Shown here: in pieces, positions 16,601-26,209 of the stretch
How the letters are laid out: each line of letters opens with the position of its first letter
Position numbering within the stretch: the stretch's first letter is position 1
Assembly: GCA_963708325.1 (NCBI GenBank)
Contig: OY970203.1
Coordinates: 2,046,001-2,110,000 of the forward strand
Length of the DNA stretch: 64,000 nt
Source of the DNA: G963708325 sp963708325
GTDB taxonomy: Bacteria; Actinomycetota; Thermoleophilia; Solirubrobacterales; 70-9
Direction: 5' to 3'
Translations under genes and position numbers: made by a program
The notes under the pieces: model-generated
The model's input: the letters and a program-made list of their open reading frames with translations, nothing else
What the model was told of the DNA's origin: nothing
Databases searched by the model: none

Positions 16601-16623
16601 GACAGGATCGAGGACGAGGAGAC

Positions 16624-17103
16624 GTGAGTCGCGAATCGCTGATCACCGAGGAAGGCCTTCAGAAGCTGAAGGAGGAGATCGAGTACCTCTCCACCGTGAA
16701 GCGGCGCGAGGTCGCCGAGCGCATCAAGGAGGCGCGCGAGTTCGGCGACATCGCCGAGAACTCCGAGTACGACGACGCCAAGAACGAGCAGGCGATGGTC
16801 GAGCAGCGGATCGCGCAGCTCGACGAGAAGCTGCGGCGCGCGACGGTGGTCGACGACAAGAAGATCGACACAGAGGTCGTCAACGTCGGGGCGATGGTCC
16901 ACGTGAAGGACCAGAAGTCGGGCGACTCCCAGAAGTTCCAGATCGTCGGCTCCGCCGAGGCCGATCCGACCGAGCACAAGCTCTCCAACGAGTCGCCGAT
17001 CGGCAAGGCCCTGATCGGCCGCAAGCGCAACGAGGTCGTCACGATCGAGGTCCCGCGCGGCCCGCGCCGCAAGCTGAAGATCACGAAGATCGAAGCGGCC
17101 TAG
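16624..17103 (+). CDS. greA: Transcription elongation factor GreA
   Basis: A 159-residue factor that inserts a coiled coil into the RNA polymerase secondary channel and triggers cleavage of backtracked RNA. The N-terminal coiled coil carries the acidic tip in GDIAENSEYDDAKNEQ (about 39-54). The C-terminal FKBP-like domain ends with the usual SPIGKALIGRKRNEVV pattern. The GTG is preceded by AGGACGAGGAG. It is monocistronic and preceded by a structured leader. Confidence 0.95.
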   Translation: MSRESLITEEGLQKLKEEIEYLSTVKRREVAERIKEAREFGDIAENSEYDDAKNEQAMVEQRIAQLDEKLRRATVVDDKKIDTEVVNVGAMVHVKDQKSGDSQKFQIVGSAEADPTEHKLSNESPIGKALIGRKRNEVVTIEVPRGPRRKLKITKIEAA

Positions 17104-17160
17104 ACGCCGCCGACGCCCCTCTTCCGTCCGGGGATGGTTGAGCGCGGCCCCGGCGCGCTC

Positions 17161-17166
17161 TACGAT
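17161..17166 (+). promoter_or_regulatory. -10 box of the secreted repeat-protein gene
   Basis: TACGAT ends 7 nt before GTG 17174. This spacing decides between ATG 17165, which lies inside the box, and GTG 17174. Confidence 0.45.
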
Positions 17167-17173
17167 GGCATGC

Positions 17174-18565
17174 GTGTCACGTCCTGGGGAGGACCGTGGT
17201 GGAGGCCGCCGCCAGCGCGAGCTGCTGCTGCTGCTCACGCTTGCCGGGGTATTGCTGACGACGGCGCCCGGGACGGCCCTGGCTGCCTGGAGCGATCCGC
17301 CGGGCAACCTGTCGGCCGCCGGCGGGGGCGCCGACAGTCCGAGCGTGTCGATCGGCGGCGGGCTGACCGCGGTCGCCTGGCGACGAGACGACGACACCGC
17401 GGCGAGCTGCTGCCGGATCGCCCAGGCTCGGATCCGCCCGCCGGGAGGACACTTCGGCCAGACGCGCAATCTCTCCGCCCCGGGACAGAACGTCCTCGGG
17501 GTGGACGTCGCGGTGGGCACCGACGGCACCGTCGTGGCGGTCTGGACGCGGCTCGACGGCACGCAGCCGCCCTTCACGTGCTGCTACCGGGTCCAGGCGA
17601 GGGTGCGTCCTCCCGGGGGTCCCTGGGGACCGGCGCAGACGCTTTCCGTCGCCGGCCTCAACGCGTCCGATGTCGATGTGGGGGTGGCGCGCAACGGGCG
17701 GGCGGTGGTGACCTGGACGCGCGAGACGGCGACCCTGCAGCGGCTTCTCCAGGCGCGCTTCCGGCCGGCCGGAAGCGGTGGCTCGCCGAACTTCGGCCCT
17801 GTCCAGACCCTGACCCCCGGCGAGAACGCATACAGCATGCACCTCGTCGTGGCGCCCAACGGACGCGCGATCGTCGTCTTCCAGCGATTCGATGGGTCCA
17901 CGAACCGCATCTCCACCAAGGTGCGCTCGCCGGGGCACGGCTTCGGGGCCCTGCGCAACGTGTCCGCGGCCGGAGACGATGCCGACTATCCCGGGATCTC
18001 GATGGCGCCCGACGGCGCGGCCCTGGTGGGCTGGGTGATCCCGGCCGCGTCACCGAACTACAAGCAGCAGGCGCGCTTTCTCCCGCCGGGCGGGCAGTTC
18101 GGCCCGATCTCCTTCGTCTCGAGCAAGCAGGACTCCGGCGGCGACCCGGGGCTGGCGATCGACGCCCACCACCGCCAGACCGTGGCCCTGAAGCAGAACG
18201 TCGCCCCCGATCCCCGCGTCCTCGTCCGCAGCCGCCCCGCCGGCGGCCCGTTCGGCGCGAGCCAGTTCCTCTCCCCGATCGGGGAGCCGGCCGGCGATCC
18301 CGTGCTTGCGACCGGCCCGAACCGGGCCACCTTCGCGGCCTGGACGCGGTTCGACGGAACCTCGGGCATCTGCTGCTCGCGTGCTCAGGCGCGGATTCGC
18401 CGGCCGGGCGGCGCCTCGTTCCTGATGCAGGACACCCTCTCGATCGGTGGCTCCAACGCCGACAGTCTGGGCCTGGCCGCCGGCCCGGGCACCACCGCGG
18501 TCGCGGTCTGGCAGCGATTCGACGGCGCCGACAACCGCATCCAGTTCTCCCGCTACCACCCCTAG
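17174..18565 (+). CDS. Secreted repeat protein, possibly beta-propeller
   Basis: A 463-residue exported protein of unknown function. A signal peptide (LLLLLTLAGVLLTTAPGTALA) is followed by seven or so repeats of about 55 residues. Each has a strand like VAVWTRLDGT or VAVWQRFDGA and an arm like QARIRPPGGHFG or QARFLPPGGQFG, followed by a line such as NLSAPG. This is what a propeller or WD-like sheet would look like. Cysteine pairs (AASCCRIAQ, FTCCYRVQ, GICCSRAQ) recur in at least three repeats. No enzyme motif is visible; a surface binding role is only a guess. Confidence 0.7.
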   Translation: MSRPGEDRGGGRRQRELLLLLTLAGVLLTTAPGTALAAWSDPPGNLSAAGGGADSPSVSIGGGLTAVAWRRDDDTAASCCRIAQARIRPPGGHFGQTRNLSAPGQNVLGVDVAVGTDGTVVAVWTRLDGTQPPFTCCYRVQARVRPPGGPWGPAQTLSVAGLNASDVDVGVARNGRAVVTWTRETATLQRLLQARFRPAGSGGSPNFGPVQTLTPGENAYSMHLVVAPNGRAIVVFQRFDGSTNRISTKVRSPGHGFGALRNVSAAGDDADYPGISMAPDGAALVGWVIPAASPNYKQQARFLPPGGQFGPISFVSSKQDSGGDPGLAIDAHHRQTVALKQNVAPDPRVLVRSRPAGGPFGASQFLSPIGEPAGDPVLATGPNRATFAAWTRFDGTSGICCSRAQARIRRPGGASFLMQDTLSIGGSNADSLGLAAGPGTTAVAVWQRFDGADNRIQFSRYHP

Positions 18566-18617
18566 TGGCGCCACTGGCGCCTTAGCCGACAGCGGCAGCG
18601 GCGATACTGCCGCGACG

Positions 18618-20099
18618 ATGTCCGAGCCGAGCCCGCCAGACCAGCCCGAGCTCGACCATCTCGCGGAGCGCCGGCGCAAGCTCGAGCGCCTGCGGGGCGA
18701 GGGGATCGAGCCCTTCCCGCACGAATTCGGCGGGCGGGTGGAGATCGCCAAGGTTCGCGCCGCCCATGAGGACCTGCCTGCCGCCACCGAAACCGAGGAC
18801 CGCCACCGGGTCGCCGGGCGGATCCACGCCCGCCGCGGCCACGGCGGCGCGGCCTTCATCGACCTGCGCGACGGCTCGGGGCAGATCCAGCTCCACGCCC
18901 GCGAGGACGTGCTCGGGCCGCAGTCGCACGAAACCCTCGTCGGGCTCGACCTCGGCGACATCGTCGGCGTCGAGGGGACCGCCTTCGCGACGAAGCGAGG
19001 CGAGCTGACGCTGCGGGTGGACGACTGGACCCTGCTCGCCAAGAGCCTGCGCCCTCCGCCCGAGAAGTTCCACGGCCTCGAGGACACCGAGACCCGCTAC
19101 CGCCACCGCGAGCTCGACCTGATCGCCAACGAGAGCGCGCGGCGCCTGTTCGACCTGCGGGCGCGGACGATCAAGGAGGTCCGCGCCTGGCTCGACGAGC
19201 GCGAGTTCGCCGAGGTCGAGACCCCCGTTCTGCAGCCGCTCTACGGGGGGGCGCTGGCCCGCCCGTTCGTCACCCACCACAACGCGCTCGATCGCGACCT
19301 CTACCTGCGGATCGCCACCGAGCTCTATCTGAAGCGCTGCGTCGTCGGCGGGCTGGACCGCGTCTACGAGCTCGGCAAGGACTTCCGCAACGAGGGCATC
19401 TCCCACAAGCACAACCCCGAGTTCACGATGCTGGAGTGGTACGAGGCCTACGCCGACTACTCGGACTGCGCGCGGCGGCTGGAGGAGCTCGTGGCGACGG
19501 TCGCCGAGCGCGTCCTGGGCACGACGAGGATCGAGCGCGAGGGCTGCGAGATCGACCTGACGCCCCCGTGGAGGCGGGTGAGCCTGCGCGAGGCGATCCG
19601 CGCCGAGACCGGGGTCGACGTCGCCGAGCGCCCGAGCAGGGAGGAGCTGGCGGCGGCGATGGGCTCCGAGCCCGACGAGGCGGAGGGCTGGGGCAAGCTG
19701 GTCGACGGGGTGCTCTCGAAGCTGGTCGAGCCGAAGCTGATCGAGCCCACGTTCGTGGTCGACTACCCCGTAGAGCTGTCGCCGTTCGCGAAGCGCCACC
19801 GCAGCGAGGAGGGCATGGTCGAACGCTGGGAGGCGTTCGTCGGCGGGATCGAGATCGCGAACGCGTTCACCGAGCTCAACGACCCGGACGACCAGCGCGC
19901 CCGCTTCGAGCAGCAGCGCGCCGAGCTTGCCCGCGGCGACGTCGAGGCGCAGCCCTTCGACGAGGACTTCCTCGTGGCCCTGGAGCACGGGATGCCGCCC
20001 ACCGGTGGCGTCGGCCTCGGCATCGACCGCCTGGTGATGCTTCTCGCCGGGGCGCGCTCGCTGCGCGAGGTCGTGCTCTTCCCGGCGATGCGAAGCTAG
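18618..20099 (+). CDS. lysS: Lysyl-tRNA synthetase, class II
   Basis: A 493-residue enzyme that charges tRNA-Lys. The N-terminal OB-fold anticodon-binding domain (VAGRIHARRGHGGAAFIDLRDGSG) is followed by the class II core: motif 1 around FAEVETPVLQP, motif 2 in FRNEGISHKHNPEFTMLEWY, and motif 3 GVGLGIDRLVML near the C-terminus. GATACT at 18603-18608 lies 9 nt before the ATG. The stop codon overlaps that of the convergent thioesterase gene. Confidence 0.97.
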   Translation: MSEPSPPDQPELDHLAERRRKLERLRGEGIEPFPHEFGGRVEIAKVRAAHEDLPAATETEDRHRVAGRIHARRGHGGAAFIDLRDGSGQIQLHAREDVLGPQSHETLVGLDLGDIVGVEGTAFATKRGELTLRVDDWTLLAKSLRPPPEKFHGLEDTETRYRHRELDLIANESARRLFDLRARTIKEVRAWLDEREFAEVETPVLQPLYGGALARPFVTHHNALDRDLYLRIATELYLKRCVVGGLDRVYELGKDFRNEGISHKHNPEFTMLEWYEAYADYSDCARRLEELVATVAERVLGTTRIEREGCEIDLTPPWRRVSLREAIRAETGVDVAERPSREELAAAMGSEPDEAEGWGKLVDGVLSKLVEPKLIEPTFVVDYPVELSPFAKRHRSEEGMVERWEAFVGGIEIANAFTELNDPDDQRARFEQQRAELARGDVEAQPFDEDFLVALEHGMPPTGGVGLGIDRLVMLLAGARSLREVVLFPAMRS

Positions 20100-21172
20100 C
20101 CCAGCTCGCCCTCTGCCCCCAGGTTCGCCGGGCGGCCGGGCAGGTACATCGCCGAGCCCGTGGCGATCGCCACCCGCCTCCCGTCGGCGTCGGTGACCTC
20201 GGCGGCGGCGACCGCGATCGTGCGGCCGGAATGGGTCACGTGGCCGTGCGCGACCAGGTCGCGGCCGTCGGGATGCGCCGGGCGCAGGAAGTTCACCTTG
20301 ATGTCCAGGGCGGCGAAGGCGACGCCGGCGGGCACGGTCGTCTGCACCGCCGACTGCAGGGCGGCGTCGGCCAGCATCGCCACGGTGCCGCCCTGGATCG
20401 TGCGCAGCGGGCTGCACAGCCACTCCGTGCAGGGCAGCCGGAAGCCGGCGGTGCCCTCGCCCACCTCGACCGGCGTCATCCCGGTCAGGTGGTGGATCGG
20501 CGGCATCGGCAGCGCGCCGTCCATCATCTCCCGCAGCGCCTCGAGCCCGCCGGTGCGGTCCCAGACCTCCTGGCGGATCGGCTCGACGGGCGCAGGGCGC
20601 CTGTAGGGATCGGGCGTCGGCGCCTGCTCCGGCTCGACCGGGCCCGATGACGGCGACGGCTCGGGCGCGGGTTCGAGGGTGGGGAACACGGCGCAGCGCG
20701 ACGTCCCGTGGGCGATCAGCCGCTCCTCCTCCGCGTCGATCACGAACGTCTCCGACAGCGCCACCGATCGCCCGGCGTGGATCACCTGGCCGCCGGCGCT
20801 CAGGGTGCTGCCGATCCGGGCGGGACGAAGCATCGTCAGCGACAGCTCCGAGCTGGCGTACGGCGTCGCGGGGGGCAGTGCGGTCTGCACGGCGCAGCCG
20901 AGCGCGGCGTCCGCGACCACCGCCACCGGCCCGGCGGCGACCGCCCCGGTCGGAGAGGCGAGCCAGGGCGTGACGGGCATCTCGAACGTCGCCGTTCCCT
21001 CGGCCACCGCGGTCGGAAGCATCCCGAACAGGTGACTCAGCGGCGGCGGCGGAACCTGCCCGCGGACGAACGTCCGCATCTGGTCCAGCCCCGAGAGACC
21101 GATCAGCGAGGGGTCCGGGTAGCCGCCGCGGACGGGCTCCTGCCAGACGGGTGTGCCCGGTTCGGGTGCCAT
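20096..21172 (-). CDS. Duplicated hotdog-fold thioesterase-like protein
   Basis: A 358-residue protein made of two PaaI-like hotdog modules joined by a proline-rich linker (about 170-205). Each module contains a similar run: PLSHLFGMLPTAVAEGTATFEMP...ADAALGCAVQTALP in the first and PIHHLTGMTPVEVGEGTAGFRLP...ADAALQSAVQTTVP in the second. A likely role is hydrolysis of an acyl-CoA; the fusion would supply both halves of the usual dimer. TAGTCT on the minus strand lies about 10 nt before the ATG. The stops of this gene and lysS interlock. Confidence 0.8.
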   Translation of the reverse strand: MAPEPGTPVWQEPVRGGYPDPSLIGLSGLDQMRTFVRGQVPPPPLSHLFGMLPTAVAEGTATFEMPVTPWLASPTGAVAAGPVAVVADAALGCAVQTALPPATPYASSELSLTMLRPARIGSTLSAGGQVIHAGRSVALSETFVIDAEEERLIAHGTSRCAVFPTLEPAPEPSPSSGPVEPEQAPTPDPYRRPAPVEPIRQEVWDRTGGLEALREMMDGALPMPPIHHLTGMTPVEVGEGTAGFRLPCTEWLCSPLRTIQGGTVAMLADAALQSAVQTTVPAGVAFAALDIKVNFLRPAHPDGRDLVAHGHVTHSGRTIAVAAAEVTDADGRRVAIATGSAMYLPGRPANLGAEGELG

Positions 21173-21256
21173 CGGGGCGGCGAGACTACTTCGGGCGCGC
21201 TGCAATCCCGCATTTAGCGGCAGGCTCCACCCCTCCGGGCGAGAAGCACCCCTCGG

Positions 21257-21262
21257 TATAAT
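21257..21262 (+). promoter_or_regulatory. -10 box of clpC
   Basis: A perfect TATAAT; the -35 is weak. It predicts a leader of about 110 nt. No HAIR (HspR) or CIRCE element was found by eye. Confidence 0.45.
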
Positions 21263-21378
21263 CGCCTTTCGCCGTCCCCGACATCCGGAGGCCTAATCCG
21301 TCGGCGATTCAAAGCCGAAAGAGTGGATAGGACCGCCGGCGAGTCTGCGTCCCCGCGATCCGATTGACTGAGAGCCGA

Positions 21379-23985
21379 ATGTTCGAGCGATTCACAGAGA
21401 GAGCGCGCCAGGTTGTCGTCCTCGCCCAGGAGGAGGCGCGCACCCTCAAGCACAACTACATCGGCACCGAGCACATCCTGCTCGGCCTGCTCCGCGAGGA
21501 GGAAGGCCTCGCCGCGCGCGTGCTGGAGTCGCTCGACATCACCGTGGAGCGCGTGCGCGCTCAGGTGGTCCGCATCGTCGGGTCCGGCGAGGAGGTCACC
21601 TCCGGCCAGATCCCGTTCACGCCGCGAGCGAAGAAGGTGCTCGAGCTGGCCCTGCGCGAGGCGCTCTCGCTCGGACACAACTACATCGGCACCGAGCACA
21701 TCCTGCTCGGGCTGGTACGCGAGAACGAGGGCGTCGCCGCCCGCATCCTGCTCGACTTCGACGCAGACTCGGAGAAGATCCGCAACGAGGTGATCCGGAT
21801 GCTCTCCGGCCCGGGCGGGCGCCGCCAGGGCGCCCCCGCCGGAGGCGCCTCCGGCGAGGGCAAGAAGTCCTCGAAGCTGCTCGACCAGTTCGGCCGCAAC
21901 CTCACCAAGCTGGCGGCCGAGGGCAAGCTCGACCCTGTGATCGGGCGCGAGACCGAGATCGAGCGGATCATGCAGATCCTCTCGCGGCGGACCAAGAACA
22001 ACCCCGTCCTGCTGGGCGAGCCCGGCGTCGGCAAGACCGCCGTGGTGGAGGGCCTGGCCGCGCGGATCACCAAGGGCGAGGTGCCCGAGCTGCTGCGCAA
22101 CAAGCAGATCTACACGCTCGACCTCGCGGCGCTGGTTGCCGGGTCGAAGTACCGGGGCGAGTTCGAGGAGCGCCTGAAGAAGGTGATGAAGGAGATCACC
22201 CAGCGCGGCGACATCATCCTGTTCATCGACGAGCTGCACAACCTGGTGGGCGCCGGCGCCGCCGAGGGCGCCATCGACGCCGCCTCGATCCTCAAGCCCG
22301 CGCTCGCCCGCGGCGAGCTGCAGACGATCGGCGCGACCACGCTCGACGAGTACCGCAAGTACCTCGAGCGCGACTCGGCGCTGGAGCGGCGCTTCCAGCA
22401 GATCAAGGTGGACCAGCCGTCGATCGAGGAGACGGTCGCGATCCTCGACGGCCTGCGCGAGCGCTACGAGCAGCACCACCACGTCAAGATCACCGACGAC
22501 GCCCTGAAGGCCGCCGCCGAGCTCGCCGATCGCTACATCTCGGACCGCTTCCTCCCCGACAAGGGGATCGACCTGATCGACGAGGCCGCCTCGCGGATGC
22601 GGATCAAGTCGATGACCCAGCCGCCGGTCTACCGCGAGCTGGAGGACGAGATCGAGCAGACGCGGCGCGACAAGGAGGCCGCGATCGAGGCCCAGGAGTT
22701 CGAGAAGGCCGCCAACCTGCGCGACAAGGAGCGTCAGCTCACCAACCGCAAGCGCGAGCTGGAGGACGAGTGGTCCTCGGGCGAGGGCGGCGAGCGGCCC
22801 GAGGTCGGCGAGGAGGAGATCGCCGACATCGTCTCGATGTGGACCGGCATCCCGGTCTTCAAGCTGACGGAGGCCGAGACCAAGAAGCTGATCCGGATGG
22901 AGGACGAGCTGCACAAGCGGGTGATCGGCCAGGACGTCGCGATCCAGGCCGTCTCCAAGGCGATCCGCCGCTCCCGCGCCGGGATCAAGGACCCCAAGCG
23001 CCCGGCCGGCTCGTTCATATTCCTCGGCCCCTCCGGCGTCGGCAAGACCGAGCTGGCCCGCACGCTCGCCGAGTTCCTCTTCGGCGACGAGGACGCGATG
23101 GTGCGGATCGACATGTCCGAGTACATGGAGAAGCACGCCGTCTCGCGCCTGGTCGGCTCGCCGCCGGGCTACATCGGCTACGACGAGGGTGGCCAGCTCA
23201 CCGAGGCGGTCCGGCGCAAGCCGTACTCGGTGCTGCTGCTCGACGAGATCGAGAAGGCCCACCCCGACGTCTTCAACATCCTCCTCCAGATCCTCGAGGA
23301 CGGGCGGCTGACGGACGCCCAGGGGCGGACGGTGGACTTCCGCAACTCGATCGTGATCATGACCTCGAACATCGGCGCCCAGGACATCGCCCGCAACACC
23401 CCGCTGGGCTTCTCGGTCACCGACGAGACCGGCGTCACCTACGAGGACATGAAGTCGCGGATCATGGGCGACCTGAAGAAGGTCTTCCGGCCCGAGTTCC
23501 TCAACCGGATCGACGAGGTGATCGTCTTCCACAAGCTGACCAAGGAAGAGATCAAGGAGATCATCGACCTGATGGTGGATCGGGTGCGCGCCCAGGTGGC
23601 CGAGCACGAGCTGCAGCTCGATCTCACCGACGACGCCAAGGAGCTCCTGGTCGAGAAGGGCTGGGACCCGGCGATGGGGGCGCGGCCGCTGCGCCGGGCG
23701 ATCCAGCGCTACATCGAGGACCCGCTCGCCGACGAGGTGCTGAAGGCCGGCCCGATGAAGTCCGGCTCCACCGTCCTGGTGGACCGCGACGGCTCCGGCG
23801 ACGAGGAGCGCCCGCTCAAGCTCGACATCGTCGAGCCCAAGAAGAAGGTCACGCGCAAGAAGCGCGAGCCGGTCGGCGTCGCCGCCAAGAAGGGCGAGGA
23901 CGAGGAGTCCGAGGGCGACGGCTCTCCGGACGAGCCGGCCGACGCGGGTGGCGACGGCGCGCAGCCCGAGTCCGACGCGGACTGA
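21379..23985 (+). CDS. clpC: ATP-dependent Clp protease ATPase subunit ClpC
   Basis: An 868-residue AAA+ unfoldase that feeds proteins to ClpP. Two Clp-N repeats (MFERFTERARQVV... and FTPRAKKVLELA...) are followed by AAA-1 with Walker A GEPGVGKT (213-220). A UVR/coiled-coil middle domain (about 420-460) follows, then AAA-2 with Walker A GPSGVGKT (about 552-559). A charged, lysine- and glutamate-rich tail ends the protein. ATG 21379 gives the invariant family N-terminus; the upstream in-frame TTG would add five residues. No ctsR/mcsAB genes precede it, unlike in Firmicutes. Confidence 0.97.
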   Translation: MFERFTERARQVVVLAQEEARTLKHNYIGTEHILLGLLREEEGLAARVLESLDITVERVRAQVVRIVGSGEEVTSGQIPFTPRAKKVLELALREALSLGHNYIGTEHILLGLVRENEGVAARILLDFDADSEKIRNEVIRMLSGPGGRRQGAPAGGASGEGKKSSKLLDQFGRNLTKLAAEGKLDPVIGRETEIERIMQILSRRTKNNPVLLGEPGVGKTAVVEGLAARITKGEVPELLRNKQIYTLDLAALVAGSKYRGEFEERLKKVMKEITQRGDIILFIDELHNLVGAGAAEGAIDAASILKPALARGELQTIGATTLDEYRKYLERDSALERRFQQIKVDQPSIEETVAILDGLRERYEQHHHVKITDDALKAAAELADRYISDRFLPDKGIDLIDEAASRMRIKSMTQPPVYRELEDEIEQTRRDKEAAIEAQEFEKAANLRDKERQLTNRKRELEDEWSSGEGGERPEVGEEEIADIVSMWTGIPVFKLTEAETKKLIRMEDELHKRVIGQDVAIQAVSKAIRRSRAGIKDPKRPAGSFIFLGPSGVGKTELARTLAEFLFGDEDAMVRIDMSEYMEKHAVSRLVGSPPGYIGYDEGGQLTEAVRRKPYSVLLLDEIEKAHPDVFNILLQILEDGRLTDAQGRTVDFRNSIVIMTSNIGAQDIARNTPLGFSVTDETGVTYEDMKSRIMGDLKKVFRPEFLNRIDEVIVFHKLTKEEIKEIIDLMVDRVRAQVAEHELQLDLTDDAKELLVEKGWDPAMGARPLRRAIQRYIEDPLADEVLKAGPMKSGSTVLVDRDGSGDEERPLKLDIVEPKKKVTRKKREPVGVAAKKGEDEESEGDGSPDEPADAGGDGAQPESDAD

Positions 23986-23994
23986 CCCGCAGCG

Positions 23995-26118
23995 CTACGG
24001 CCTCAGCCGGCGCTCGCAGTCGCTGACGACGTCGGAGCGGTTGGCGACGTAGTAGTCGAAGCCCAGCCCGCAGCGCAGGACGTCCCGGCCGCCGTCGGCG
24101 GCGACCAGCACGTCGTTGCCGGTGCCACCCACGAGCACGTCGGTCCCCTTGACGTCGACGAGGCTGTCCGCGCCGGCGCCGCCGTCGAGCCGGTCGTTGC
24201 CGGCGCCGCCGATCTCGGTGTCGCCGTCGGGGCCGCCGAACAGGCAGTCGCCGCCGCCGAGCCCGAACAGCTTGTCCTCGCCGGCGAGGCCGAACATCCT
24301 GTCGCCGCTGCCGGTCCCCTCGAGGCGGTTCCGCTTCGGGCCGCCGACCGTGACGATCGGGCAGCGCTGGCGGGTGGGGAGTCGCAGCCGCAGGTCGCGC
24401 AGCGAGACCGAGAACGATCCGTTCGAGGGGCGCGCGTAGGGCGCGTCGCGGCCGACCAGCTCGAGCTTGACGACGTGGTCGGGGGCGAACCGCCAGCCGT
24501 TCGGGTGCAGTTGGAAGACCTGGCGACCGCTCGCGTTCGGCCGGTAGACGCCGCGGGTGACCAGCCGCTGGCTGCCGTCCGGGGCGACGTCCCAGAGGCG
24601 CGAGTCGACCTGCGCCGCCAGCGGGTCGGCGGTCTCGATGTCGAGTGCGACGCGGGGGGCGCCGAGCAGCGTGAAGCCTCGGTCGCCGATCTTCGAGAAG
24701 CGGTAGGTGACGGCGCTTGGGTCGTCGGCGCCCGCCGTCGTGCGGCACGACCCCCCGGCGAACGGGTCGAGGGCGGAGCCGGTGCCGGGATCGCCGCTGG
24801 TCTGGTCCAGGGCGTGGGCGCCGGGCACCAGGAAGCGCACGTTCCCCGCGTGCTGGGCCGCCCAGGTGCGGCTGTCGAACGGCCCGGCTGCCGGGTCCGA
24901 ATCGCAGCCCTGGAGGAGGGTGCGGACGCCGAGGGGCCTGCCGGGGGCGTGCTTGAGCAGCCGGTCGAAGAAGCGGTTGCGCAGGCTGTCGAGCCCGGGG
25001 GTGGACCCGACAAGCGACGCCCGCGGGTGGCCCTGGCCGTCGGCGAACAGCAGCGAGAACTCCGCGTTCGGCCAGCGCGCCCTGACGGAGTCGTAGTAGC
25101 GGATCGCCTCTTCCGCCGGGAAGAGGTCGTCGGTCCAGGCGTTGTAGGCGAGGATCGGCGCCGGCCGCTCCTGCTGGTCCCGCGGCAGCGCCCGCTGCAG
25201 GTAGTAGGCCGAGTGGAAGCGCTCGACCTGGTCGAGGATCGCCTTCGCGTCGGGGTTTGTGTCGTAGGGCTCGCCCTGGTTGATCTGCGTGTACCAGTTG
25301 GTGATGTCCGCCTCGGGATCGGTGCCCGGGGGCGCATAGAAGCCGGCGCCGGCGCCGACGAGGTATAGGAAGCTCACGTACGACTGCTTCTCGACGCCGA
25401 CCCTGACCCCGTAGGGGTTGTTCGGCCGTGAGTCGAGTGTGCGGCCGTTGGGCATCAGCGACGCCGCCAGGTCGGTCCAGCCGAACTCGGGCATCGCCGC
25501 CGCGATCCGCATCGGCTTGCCTTCGGGGCTGGTCCAGGGCCGGAGCCTCCCGTTCGGGCGCATCACCCGGTCGCGCAGCGTCGCCAGCATGTAGGACTGG
25601 CCGGCGCCGTAGGAGTGGCCCGTGACGCCGATCTCGCGCGGCTGGACCAGGCCCTTGTCGGCGAGCAGGCCGGCGAGGTACTGCGTGTCGCGCACCTCGT
25701 AGCGGGCGTCGGCGAGGCGGATGTAGCCCTTCGCGCATCCGGGGTCGGCCTGGGAGGCCGGTGTGCCGCAGGAGCCGCCGAAGCCCCGCGCCGAATAGGC
25801 GAGCAGCGCGTAGCCCTTCTTGACCCGGTTGATCAGCGATTGCGGCACGCTGGTGGACTTGTTCTCGCCGTAGCCGTGCAGCCAGACGATCAGCGGGAAG
25901 GGGCCGTCCTGGGCGGCCGGCGGCAGGCGCAGGTCCATGTCCAGCGGCACGCCGTCGAAGCTGCGCACCCGATGGGCGAGGTCGCCCTGGCAGAGCTGTG
26001 TCCCGTCTCCCGGGTTCGAGCAGGGGATCCCGAGCACGTTGGCGACCGGGGCGCCGCGGGCTGCGGGGGCGAGCCACAGCGCGAGCGCCATCGATAGGAG
26101 TGGAACGAGCTTCTTCAA
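23995..26118 (-). CDS. Secreted S15/CocE-like hydrolase with RTX repeats
   Basis: A 707-residue exported protein. A signal peptide (to about ARG22) precedes an alpha/beta hydrolase domain with IVWLHGYGENKS, the nucleophile motif GHSYGAG and a late acid/histidine region (DGQGHP). A jelly-roll segment near 480-570 follows, as in X-Pro dipeptidyl-peptidase or cocaine-esterase-like enzymes. The last 120 residues hold degenerate calcium-binding nonapeptides (GSGDRMFGLAGEDKLFGLGGGD, GGAGNDRLDGGAGAD). It probably hydrolyses an ester or peptide outside the cell; the substrate is unknown. The adjoining clpC and radA genes are unrelated. Confidence 0.75.
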   Translation of the reverse strand: MKKLVPLLSMALALWLAPAARGAPVANVLGIPCSNPGDGTQLCQGDLAHRVRSFDGVPLDMDLRLPPAAQDGPFPLIVWLHGYGENKSTSVPQSLINRVKKGYALLAYSARGFGGSCGTPASQADPGCAKGYIRLADARYEVRDTQYLAGLLADKGLVQPREIGVTGHSYGAGQSYMLATLRDRVMRPNGRLRPWTSPEGKPMRIAAAMPEFGWTDLAASLMPNGRTLDSRPNNPYGVRVGVEKQSYVSFLYLVGAGAGFYAPPGTDPEADITNWYTQINQGEPYDTNPDAKAILDQVERFHSAYYLQRALPRDQQERPAPILAYNAWTDDLFPAEEAIRYYDSVRARWPNAEFSLLFADGQGHPRASLVGSTPGLDSLRNRFFDRLLKHAPGRPLGVRTLLQGCDSDPAAGPFDSRTWAAQHAGNVRFLVPGAHALDQTSGDPGTGSALDPFAGGSCRTTAGADDPSAVTYRFSKIGDRGFTLLGAPRVALDIETADPLAAQVDSRLWDVAPDGSQRLVTRGVYRPNASGRQVFQLHPNGWRFAPDHVVKLELVGRDAPYARPSNGSFSVSLRDLRLRLPTRQRCPIVTVGGPKRNRLEGTGSGDRMFGLAGEDKLFGLGGGDCLFGGPDGDTEIGGAGNDRLDGGAGADSLVDVKGTDVLVGGTGNDVLVAADGGRDVLRCGLGFDYYVANRSDVVSDCERRLRP

Positions 26119-26209
26119 GTCTTCCTTGCCGCGGGTGGCCCCGGACCCGCAGCGGGGATCTTACCCGCGTCGCTTTTCCCATCGGCGTCGGCTCCTAGCA
26201 TCAGGTCAA

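Noticed and set aside
17134..18585. Second long plus-strand frame over the secreted repeat gene
   Set aside because: Low-complexity arginine/proline-rich shadow without a signal peptide; the other frame has a signal peptide and regular repeats.
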